The notes under the pieces are model-generated. The model did not search any database, was not told the DNA's origin, and worked only from the letters and a program-made list of their open reading frames with translations. This document shows positions 1 to 4,770 of a DNA stretch of 21,340 nt, piece after piece (position 1 is the first letter of the stretch; each line of letters begins with the position of its first letter). This DNA comes from UBA4408 sp002389785 (GTDB lineage: Bacteria; Bacteroidota; Bacteroidia; UBA4408): contig DAORJK010000030.1 of assembly GCA_035438985.1 (NCBI GenBank), positions 1 to 21,340 of the forward strand, in the 5' to 3' direction. The position numbers and the translations under genes were made by a program.

Positions 1-54
1 AAATGGTGGTCAATTTGCTCCGGAATCAGGTGGTCAGTTTGACCGGTTTATGCA
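1..54. mobile_element. Terminus of an IS21-like insertion sequence (element lies to the left)
   Basis: Two imperfect tandem copies of a motif starting GGTGGTCA occupy 5-28 and 29-50 (GGTGGTCAATTTG... and GGTGGTCAGTTTG..., each followed by a CCGG). Multiple internal terminal repeats of this kind are a hallmark of IS21-family ends, and the wording resembles IS21-type ends I know from Bacteroidota. Integrase-coding sequence stops making sense exactly where this motif begins. A CA dinucleotide at 53-54 could be the element's outer end, but the exact boundary and any target duplication cannot be set from one end. No transposase is in the window. Confidence 0.5.
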
Positions 55-481
55 GATACTCCTTAAATTTTTTAATTCGTGATCCATCTGGGTAGTATCT
101 ATTGTACTTTCCGGCAAGTTTAAAATTCTGATGATATGCATCTGCATAAGCAAAAAATCCATCACCTCCATTGGCGAGATTGATGTTCTGCTTTATTATT
201 TTGGAAGATGAGCTCTCTTTAAAAGTCTCAACTTCTAACATTTTATCATTTGCTTCTGCCCTTTTTTGCAAAAGAAAATTATTAAGTCTTTTTGAATTCG
301 GATGCGTTTTTAAAACACATTGTGCTTTTGCATCCCAATCAGATTCTTTAACATTTTTTCCAAGATAAATATAAGAGGATTTGCGTTCTTTGGTTATTCT
401 AAAAGCCAATGGACACGAGCCATCCTTGTTTTGCTTTTTACGCAGAACTATTTTTATCTCAACCATTTTACCTCGCCGCAT
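26..481 (-). pseudogene. Tyrosine recombinase (integrase), N-terminal part only, truncated by the IS
   Basis: The product resembles the N-terminal Arm DNA-binding domain of Bacteroidota phage/conjugative-transposon integrases (a three-stranded sheet with pattern IVLRKKQNKDGSCPLAFRIT followed by YLGKNV and DWD), then the beginning of the core-binding domain. A complete enzyme is about 400 residues with R, H-R and Y catalytic residues in the C-terminal half; none is present here. The reading frame runs about seven codons (KPVKLTT) into the IS21-like terminus and stops. The first Met is at 481, but a second Met at 466 is preceded by AGG and gives a start (MVEIKI) that better fits the family. The gene reads away from a tRNA-derived attachment site at 619, the usual layout for an integrase at the end of an integrated element. 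It cannot be catalytically active. Confidence 0.75.
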
Positions 482-495
482 GAGTCAAAAAATTT

Positions 496-516
496 GGTAC
501 AACATAGGTACAACAT
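496..516. repeat. Tandem pair of GGTACAACAT, 11-bp spacing
   Basis: The 10-mer GGTACAACAT occurs exactly at 496-505 and again at 507-516, just upstream of the integrase start. The 11-bp spacing puts both copies on the same face of the helix. Repeats in this position next to an attachment site are typical of arm-type binding sites for the integrase N-terminal domain, or of an operator controlling integrase expression. The role is inferred; only the repeat is seen. Confidence 0.5.
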
Positions 517-585
517 TTTCCGGTTTTTTATAGTTTTATATGAATTTGAGTTAAAAATTAAAAAGTGTTAAGCGCTATATATCAG

Positions 586-610
586 TACATTTATCTACAT
601 ATCGCTACAT
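586..610. repeat. Three TACAT repeats with an exact 10-bp period
   Basis: TACAT occurs at 586-590, 596-600 and 606-610, so the period is exactly one helical turn. The array ends nine bases before the tRNA-fMet-derived attachment core at 619. The core TACA is shared with the GGTACAACAT pair at 496-516. Likely a set of recombinase or directionality-factor sites; this is inference from spacing and position. Confidence 0.5.
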
Positions 611-618
611 TACTGAAG

Positions 619-666
619 GGGCTCATAACCCAAAGGTCGTCCGTTCGAGTCGGGCCCCCGCTACTA
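619..666 (+). pseudogene. 3' fragment of initiator tRNA-fMet gene (attachment-site copy)
   Basis: The sequence begins with GGGCTCATAACCC: an anticodon loop CTCATAA (anticodon CAT at 624-626) held by three G:C pairs, the hallmark of bacterial initiator tRNA. It continues with a variable loop AGGTC, a complete T-arm (stems 639-643 and 651-655, loop TTCGAGT at 644-650), the acceptor 3' strand CCCCGCT (656-662) and discriminator A663. CCA is not encoded. There is no D-arm or 5' acceptor strand (AGCGGGG) upstream, so it is not a functional tRNA. A 3' tRNA fragment next to an integrase gene is what integration into a tRNA gene leaves at one end; the intact gene would be elsewhere. Confidence 0.75.
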
Positions 667-669
667 GTG

Positions 670-697
670 AGCGATTCAGAAATGAATCGCTTTTTTT
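670..697 (+). terminator. Intrinsic terminator, copy 1
   Basis: Inverted repeat GCGATTCA (671-678) and TGAATCGC (683-690) around a GAAA tetraloop, extended by an A-T pair, then seven T. It directly follows the tRNA fragment and is probably the original terminator of the tRNA-fMet gene. The same hairpin recurs at 1013-1040 and 1356-1383. Confidence 0.85.
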
Positions 698-707
698 GTT
701 TCCAATA

Positions 708-950
708 ATGTATACTGTTTACGTTTTATTTTCAGAAAAATTTGCTAAAATTTATGTGGGTTATACTTCTGATATTATTGCTAGGTTAGCTTCTCACAAT
801 GAACTTGCGACTAAAGGTTATACTGTTAAATTTAGACCTTGGAAGCTAATCTATACTGAAATATTTGAACTTAAAGCCGAAGCATTAAAAAGAGAAAAAC
901 AACTTAAATCAGCAAAGGGAAGAGAATTTATTTGGTCACTAATAAATTAG
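708..950 (+). CDS. Small GIY-YIG nuclease-domain protein, cassette 1
   Basis: Eighty residues consisting of a single GIY-YIG domain of the URI/YhbQ-like type. The GIY-equivalent is VYV at residues 4-6, the YIG-equivalent is YVG at 16-18 followed by TSD, with the conserved Arg and His in ARLASHN, a RPW turn, the conserved acidic residue in YTE, and the C-terminal KREKQLKSAKGREFI helix typical of the family. The ATG at 708 was chosen over a TTG at 696 because 696 lies in the T-run of the terminator and the second cassette starts at the equivalent ATG. The stop codon (948-950) lies inside the next tRNA fragment. It is 61 percent identical to cassette 2 by hand alignment (49 of 80). Family members include homing and repair nucleases; the cellular role of these small stand-alone proteins is not established. 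Confidence 0.9.
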   Translation: MYTVYVLFSEKFAKIYVGYTSDIIARLASHNELATKGYTVKFRPWKLIYTEIFELKAEALKREKQLKSAKGREFIWSLIN

Positions 951-1010
951 CTCGTTGGGCTCATATCCGCCAGCTGGCGGACGTCCGTTCGAGTCGGGCC
1001 CCCGCTACTA
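947..1010 (+). pseudogene. tRNA-fMet fragment with a palindrome replacing part of the anticodon arm, copy 2
   Basis: Starts in the D-loop with TTAGCTCGTTGGGCTCATA, which closely matches the TAGCTCG-x-GGGCTCATA segment of bacterial initiator tRNA. It then jumps into a 16-bp palindrome (966-981) where ACCCAAAGGT stands in copy 1, and resumes with the T-arm and the CCCCGCT acceptor strand. It has no 5' acceptor strand, and the 3' half of the anticodon stem is gone, so it cannot be a tRNA. The first bases carry the stop codon of the preceding nuclease gene. Confidence 0.7.
966..981. repeat. 16-bp palindrome TCCGCCAGCTGGCGGA
   Basis: Perfect self-complementary sequence inside tRNA fragment copy 2. 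Joined to the following bases it creates a second overlapping palindrome, CGGACGTCCG. A one-base variant sits at the same point of copy 3 (1308-1323). It looks like a dispersed palindromic repeat; whether it recurs through this genome cannot be seen from the window. Confidence 0.75.
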
Positions 1011-1012
1011 AA

Positions 1013-1040
1013 AGCGATTCAGAAATGAATCGCTTTTTTT
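1013..1040 (+). terminator. Intrinsic terminator, copy 2
   Basis: Same hairpin as at 671-690: GCGATTCA (1014-1021), GAAA loop, TGAATCGC (1026-1033) and seven T. It differs from copies 1 and 3 only in the bases between the tRNA fragment and the stem. Confidence 0.85.
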
Positions 1041-1049
1041 GTTTTTTAA

Positions 1050-1292
1050 ATGTTTATAGTTTACGCCCTTTATTCTAAAGAGTTTGACAAAATATATATT
1101 GGATTTACATCCAATATGGATGCTAGATTTTATTCACATAATGTTGCTGCTACAAAGGGGTATACAGTAAAATATAGACCTTGGATAATTCTTTACACCG
1201 AAGAAACAGAAAGTAAAGCAGCAGCTACTAAACGTGAAAAGGAACTAAAATCATCAAAAGGCAGGTTGTTTATACGATCTTTATTACATTAG
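1050..1292 (+). CDS. Small GIY-YIG nuclease-domain protein, cassette 2
   Basis: Eighty residues, same length and layout as cassette 1. VYA at 4-6 stands for GIY, YIG at 16-18 is followed by TSN, then DARFYSHN with the conserved Arg and His, KYRPW, YTEE, and the C-terminal KREKELKSSKGRLFI. The gene starts nine bases after the T-run of a terminator, so it has little room for its own promoter unless one lies within the tRNA-fMet fragment. Its TAG stop (1290-1292) lies in the D-loop part of the next tRNA fragment, exactly as in cassette 1. The coding parts of the two cassettes have diverged far more than their flanks, which suggests separate arrivals or constrained flanks rather than a recent duplication. 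Confidence 0.9.
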   Translation: MFIVYALYSKEFDKIYIGFTSNMDARFYSHNVAATKGYTVKYRPWIILYTEETESKAAATKREKELKSSKGRLFIRSLLH

Positions 1293-1352
1293 CTCGTTGG
1301 GCTCATATCCGCCGGCTGGCGGACGTCCGTTCGAGTCGGGCCCCCGCTACTA
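1289..1352 (+). pseudogene. tRNA-fMet fragment with inserted palindrome, copy 3
   Basis: Same composition as copy 2: D-loop part TTAGCTCGTTGGGCTCATA, palindrome at 1308-1323, then T-arm and CCCCGCT acceptor strand. It differs from copy 2 at one base in the palindrome, and its link to the terminator matches copy 1. Not a functional tRNA. Confidence 0.7.
1308..1323. repeat. Palindrome variant TCCGCCGGCTGGCGGA
   Basis: Same element and same insertion point as 966-981, with one A to G change that breaks perfect symmetry at the centre. Confidence 0.7.
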
Positions 1353-1355
1353 GTG

Positions 1356-1383
1356 AGCGATTCAGAAATGAATCGCTTTTTTT
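1356..1383 (+). terminator. Intrinsic terminator, copy 3
   Basis: GCGATTCA (1357-1364), GAAA loop, TGAATCGC (1369-1376), then seven T. Sequence identical to copy 1 over the whole hairpin. Confidence 0.85.
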
Positions 1384-1392
1384 GTTTTTTAG

Positions 1393-1560
1393 ATGTTTAC
1401 CCTTGTACCCTCGAAGCTTTGCTTTGTCTGGTTCTTAATTGTTAGAGCTTTGCTCGGCATCCTCGAACTTGGGTTTTTATTGGACTAACTTCTGATGTTT
1501 ACAATAATTAAAAACTATACAAGGAACAGCTTAGTAGGTAGGGTTTGGCTTAATTTTTCT
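1393..1560 (+). pseudogene. Probable decayed third GIY-YIG nuclease gene
   Basis: After terminator copy 3 the sequence GTTTTTTAGATGTTTAC matches the start region of cassette 2, then diverges. At 1473-1502 one frame reads VFIGLTSDVY, which aligns with IYVGYTSDII and IYIGFTSNMD at the catalytic motif of the intact cassettes. Further on, another frame reads GRVW, where the intact copies have FRPW/YRPW. Stops and frame changes separate these pieces, and two small hairpins (1414-1424 and 1445-1455) sit between the start and the motif. The match is short, so this is a suggestion; the alternative is unrelated noncoding DNA. Confidence 0.4.
1414..1455. repeat. Two small GCTTTGC hairpins
   Basis: AAGC-TTT-GCTT at 1414-1424 and GAGC-TTT-GCTC at 1445-1455 share loop TTT and inner stem pairs while the outer pairs differ. 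They resemble degenerate members of one dispersed palindromic repeat family. Confidence 0.4.
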
Positions 1561-1580
1561 AAGCGGAATTTATTGTTGCA

Positions 1581-1626
1581 TGCGTTGCAAGCGCATACTT
1601 CAAGGCATCCGCGTTGCAAACGCGGA
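1581..1626. repeat. Paired GCGTTGCAA hairpin repeats
   Basis: Two related stem-loops share the core GCGTTGCAA: one at 1581-1595 (six pairs including one G-T, loop GCA) and a stronger one at 1608-1626 (eight pairs, loop GCA). They lie 56 bases before the stop of the convergent nadK gene. No T-run follows on either strand, so a standard terminator is unlikely. The rest of 1293-1681 holds only the tRNA fragment, terminator and relics listed above. Confidence 0.5.
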
Positions 1627-1681
1627 CGAGTAGGGCAATTACTTCCAAAACACAAACAAACACTACATACCGTACTCACCA

Positions 1682-2560
1682 TCAATTCCTTCGATCAATT
1701 CCCCACATTAGTTTTTTGCGCAAGGTGTCGTGAAAATGTTGGTTTTGTAATCTTACCAGATTAACTTTAAAGGGTGCGCGCTGTACCGTCATTTCAATCG
1801 AAGAATCAATGTTTTCAGAATGGGAATCCAATGAAACCAAAAAGTTTTTGTGCCGACCTTCAACCTTTAAGGTTAATATATCTTTATCTGAAATAATAAT
1901 GGGTCGCACATTTAAATTATGAGGCGCTATAGGTGTTACAACAAAATTTTCAGAATCGGGAACTACAATAGGTCCGCCACAACTTAAGGAATAAGCAGTG
2001 GAACCGGTAGGTGTGCTAACTATTAAACCATCGGCCCAGTATGAGTTTAAGAACAATCCGTTTAAATAGGAATGTATGGTAATCATACTGGAAGTATCTT
2101 TCTTTAATAAGGTAAATTCATTTAAAGCAAAATTTAAATCGCCAAATAAATTATTGGAGGTAGTTAATTTTACCAGGGTGCGGCTATCCAATGAATAATT
2201 ATCGGTACACAACGAATCTATAGCATAGGCAATTTCACTTTCAGATACGCTCGATAAAAAACCTAATCGACCAGTATTAATTCCCAATATTGGAATCCCC
2301 GAGCCTTTAACCAATGCCAATGTTTCCAATAGGGTTCCGTCTCCACCAAGACTAAATAAAAAATCAATTTTATTTACAATGTGTCGGCTAGCCGAAAATA
2401 GACTCACTTCCTTACTAAGTTTAATCTTCGCTTTTATTAAGTCGTAAAAAGGCTCATAAATCGCAATTTCAATGGAGGCTTGCTCCAACCTCGAAATCAG
2501 CTCTACAACTGCATTTTCATTGAGCTTATCAAATTTTTTACCGTATATACCTACTTTCAT
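1682..2560 (-). CDS. nadK: NAD kinase
   Basis: ATP-dependent NAD kinase making NADP from NAD in the cytoplasm. The 292-residue product has the family's diagnostic GGDG (residues 72-75, in LGGDGTLLET), the NE motif (LNEFTL), and the glycine-rich GSTAYSLSCGGPIV segment that binds NAD. Length is normal. The N-terminus (MKVGIYGKK) is the usual one, and the ATG at 2560 follows the preceding gene's stop by six bases, so it is co-transcribed and probably translationally coupled. It is the last gene of the CBS protein, Omp85-like protein, nadK operon. Convergent hairpin repeats lie beyond its stop. Confidence 0.95.
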   Translation of the reverse strand: MKVGIYGKKFDKLNENAVVELISRLEQASIEIAIYEPFYDLIKAKIKLSKEVSLFSASRHIVNKIDFLFSLGGDGTLLETLALVKGSGIPILGINTGRLGFLSSVSESEIAYAIDSLCTDNYSLDSRTLVKLTTSNNLFGDLNFALNEFTLLKKDTSSMITIHSYLNGLFLNSYWADGLIVSTPTGSTAYSLSCGGPIVVPDSENFVVTPIAPHNLNVRPIIISDKDILTLKVEGRHKNFLVSLDSHSENIDSSIEMTVQRAPFKVNLVRLQNQHFHDTLRKKLMWGIDRRN

Positions 2561-2566
2561 GAGTAC

Positions 2567-3979
2567 TTAAATTGGAGCTACTAAATGTAAAAATATTCCT
2601 GATTTATTTTGAGCATTTATGGTTGCTTCTATCCGAAATACCAAATCATAGTAAGTTACCATATCGAGCCCAAGGCCTGTTGAATAAATTAATTTATTGG
2701 CAAGCTTATTTTGACTTTCGTAACTGCTATCGACAACATAGCCTGCATCGGCAAACAAATTTACGTAAAAGGCATAATGAAATTTACTAAATTTTTCAGA
2801 AGGTACCCAAGCCAATTTTTGTATATGTGGTTTTACCAACTGATATTTAACATTGGTCTTAAGTAGCCCGTAATTTTGTCCATCAATTACATACAATTCA
2901 TATCCTCTTACAAAGTCTGAAAAGCCAAGTCCTCGTTGAACAAAATAAGGTTGTTGTGCATTGGGCGATAGTTTAAGTTTGATACCTTCTGCCAGGTAAA
3001 ATCGTTTAAATAAATGGTCGTATCGGTTGTACTGCAACTCAGTTCTAAAAATCGAAAAATCTTCGTCTTTCAAAATTCCAAATCCCACTTGTGTAAGATC
3101 CAAAACAGCCACAAAGCCCTGCAACGGATAAGGTTTATAATCGCGTTGGTCTTCACGTAATTGAAAATTAATGGAAAAAAATTGAGTTTTAGTTGCTCCT
3201 TTGCCCAAATAATTGGGAGCTAAAATTCTGATGGTATCGGCAATTGTAGCCTCATTGTAGCGCAATTCACCACTGTGCGAGCCGTAAATTCCAATGCGGT
3301 AGTTGAGCCGAATACGCGCACCTAGCTCTTGTCGCACATAGCTGTCGGGGTTTTTATAAAATACTTGTTTGTTATCAATGGAAGCATACTGTATTTCGTG
3401 GTTGCGCGAATAGGCAAAGGAAAAGCCCAGTCCAAGGTTTTGCTTTTTTGTCAAATAAGGAATGTTATAGGCAAATCCATACTGTTCGGCGTATCCCAAG
3501 CGAATTCTGAATTGTATGTTTTCTTTTCGGCCGCGGAAATTATTTTTAACTAAGTAAAAACCGTAACTCACACGGTAAAAATTAGGATTTTCGAGCCAGG
3601 TATTAAAATTTCGTTCTGCAATTTCAAAAATAGGGTTGGGCCACAAATACCAGCGTTCAACTACTTTTACATTTACTTGCAAATGCATCGAGTCAATTTG
3701 TAAAGTATCTACAGTAACAAAATTAAACAAGGAGGTATTCATAATATTTTGCTGCGATTTTTTTAGAAATTCAACAAGCGCATTGCTGTTTATGGAATCT
3801 CCCTGTTGCAAGGGAATTTCGCGAAATATAATTTTATCCTTGGTTTTTTTGTTTCCTTCTAGGTGAATCGTTTTAAGATAGAACCATTTGTTTGAAGTGC
3901 TATCATTAGCGAGTTGAGCATAGGAATGAGCGATGCTAAAAATCCATATAAAAAATACTCGCACATGAAGACGATTCAT
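2567..3979 (-). CDS. Omp85/BamA-like outer membrane protein with one POTRA domain
   Basis: A 470-residue exported beta-barrel protein. The N-terminus has a signal peptide (MNRLHVRVFFIWIFSIAHSY, cut after SYA). A single POTRA-like domain covers about residues 30-110 (FYLKTIHLEGN, FREIPLQQGD, then LQVNVKVVERWYL). The remainder alternates short hydrophobic beta strands of a 16-strand-type surface-antigen barrel, with the RGYELYVIDGQNYGLLK segment where BamA-family proteins carry the VRGY/F lock motif. BamA itself has five POTRA domains and is larger, so this is a smaller paralogue of unknown substrate. ATG 3979 is preferred over the upstream TTG at 3985. It lies between a CBS-domain gene and nadK in one operon. 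Confidence 0.8.
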   Translation of the reverse strand: MNRLHVRVFFIWIFSIAHSYAQLANDSTSNKWFYLKTIHLEGNKKTKDKIIFREIPLQQGDSINSNALVEFLKKSQQNIMNTSLFNFVTVDTLQIDSMHLQVNVKVVERWYLWPNPIFEIAERNFNTWLENPNFYRVSYGFYLVKNNFRGRKENIQFRIRLGYAEQYGFAYNIPYLTKKQNLGLGFSFAYSRNHEIQYASIDNKQVFYKNPDSYVRQELGARIRLNYRIGIYGSHSGELRYNEATIADTIRILAPNYLGKGATKTQFFSINFQLREDQRDYKPYPLQGFVAVLDLTQVGFGILKDEDFSIFRTELQYNRYDHLFKRFYLAEGIKLKLSPNAQQPYFVQRGLGFSDFVRGYELYVIDGQNYGLLKTNVKYQLVKPHIQKLAWVPSEKFSKFHYAFYVNLFADAGYVVDSSYESQNKLANKLIYSTGLGLDMVTYYDLVFRIEATINAQNKSGIFLHLVAPI

Positions 3980-3991
3980 CAGCAATGCTGC

Positions 3992-4654
3992 TTACACATT
4001 AAGGTAGCTTAAAAAGGAATCGAAACGGTTTTTTAATTCGTTGTCGGCTTCACTTTCGTGGATGGTATTTTTTACCGAATAATTAAACCTGTAAAAGGTT
4101 TGAAGTATAGAGGATAAATCAGTGCGGTTAATTTTTAAAGTTACTTCTAATTTGGTTGAATCAGTGGGAGAGGAGATGTATAAACTTAAAATTTTAGCAT
4201 CGTTGCTTTCTACAATTTTCGCTATTTCGGTTAAATAATAATCGTTGGTGTTTAATTCCAAAACGATTACTCCTCCTGGTTCTTTCAGCGAGGCCATGTC
4301 GGCAAACTTTTCGAGCAATGTCGATAGTTTTATACTTCCCAAAAAGTGTTCATTTTTATCGAGTACAGGAATCAATGAAAGTTTATGTTGCGAAAGCATG
4401 CGCAATACTTCATAAAAATGCTGATCGCTAAATACAAAAGGTCGCACCAACGATAAAGTATGATTGCCAATAGGGTCGTTGGGTGCATTTAAATCAAGAA
4501 TGTCGTTTTCTGAAATTAATCCTAAAAAGGCAACATTATTTACAATAGGTAAATGCGATACACGCAACTCATCCATCCAAGCAAGCGCTCTTACTCCGGT
4601 ATCCGAAGTTTTAAGCGGAGGAATGTCATCGGTCATTAATTCGTGTGCTAGCAT
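3992..4654 (-). CDS. CBS-domain pair protein with C-terminal ACT-like domain
   Basis: Soluble 220-residue protein. Two CBS motifs lie within about residues 1-120 (LMTDDIPPLKTSDTGVRAL...LPIVNN..FLGLISENDIL, then LRMLSQHKLSLIPVLDKNEHFLGSI), followed by a segment (about 125-200: GGVIVLEL..DYYLTEIAKIVESNDAKILSLYIS) with the beta-alpha-beta pattern of an ACT-like domain. CBS pairs bind adenine nucleotides and ACT domains bind small effectors, so a sensor or regulator is likely, but no catalytic domain is attached. It is the first gene of the operon leading to nadK. A CBS gene near nadK is an arrangement I know from other Bacteroidota, which makes an NAD(P)- or adenylate-linked signal plausible but unproven. 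Confidence 0.8.
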   Translation of the reverse strand: MLAHELMTDDIPPLKTSDTGVRALAWMDELRVSHLPIVNNVAFLGLISENDILDLNAPNDPIGNHTLSLVRPFVFSDQHFYEVLRMLSQHKLSLIPVLDKNEHFLGSIKLSTLLEKFADMASLKEPGGVIVLELNTNDYYLTEIAKIVESNDAKILSLYISSPTDSTKLEVTLKINRTDLSSILQTFYRFNYSVKNTIHESEADNELKNRFDSFLSYLNV

Positions 4655-4672
4655 AGTAATATATTGGTCTCA

Positions 4673-4703
4673 CAAACCTAACGAATTAAATAGAAAGCAC
4701 AAA
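4673..4703 (-). promoter_or_regulatory. Bacteroidota-type promoter of the CBS protein / Omp85 / nadK operon
   Basis: On the minus strand TTTG (4703-4700) is followed after exactly 19 bases by TAGGTTTG (4680-4673). This matches the -33 TTTG and -7 TAnnTTTG consensus of the Bacteroidota housekeeping sigma factor in both elements and in spacing. Transcription would start near 4667, giving a leader of about 13 bases before the ATG at 4654. Confidence 0.7.
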
Positions 4704-4770
4704 GTGGTGCATTTCTGTAATTGTTAAACTTTTTAGTGCCGATCAAAATTTTATTTTTGCAAAGTAATTT

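Noticed and set aside
586..610. TACAT repeats as a CRISPR-like array
   Set aside because: Five-base units with five-base gaps are far too short; they look like phased protein-binding sites.
696..707. TTG start adding four residues to the first GIY-YIG gene
   Set aside because: It lies in the T-run of the terminator, and the second cassette begins at the position equivalent to ATG 708.
947..1352. tRNA-fMet fragments 2 and 3 as functional tRNA genes
   Set aside because: They lack the 5' acceptor strand and the 3' half of the anticodon stem, which the palindrome replaces.
1495..1764. An 89-codon open frame on the plus strand
   Set aside because: It runs through hairpin repeats and into the antisense of nadK; its only family-like piece (GRVW) is better explained as a relic of a GIY-YIG gene.
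3980..3985. TTG start for the Omp85-like gene
   Set aside because: The ATG two codons later begins directly with a normal signal peptide.
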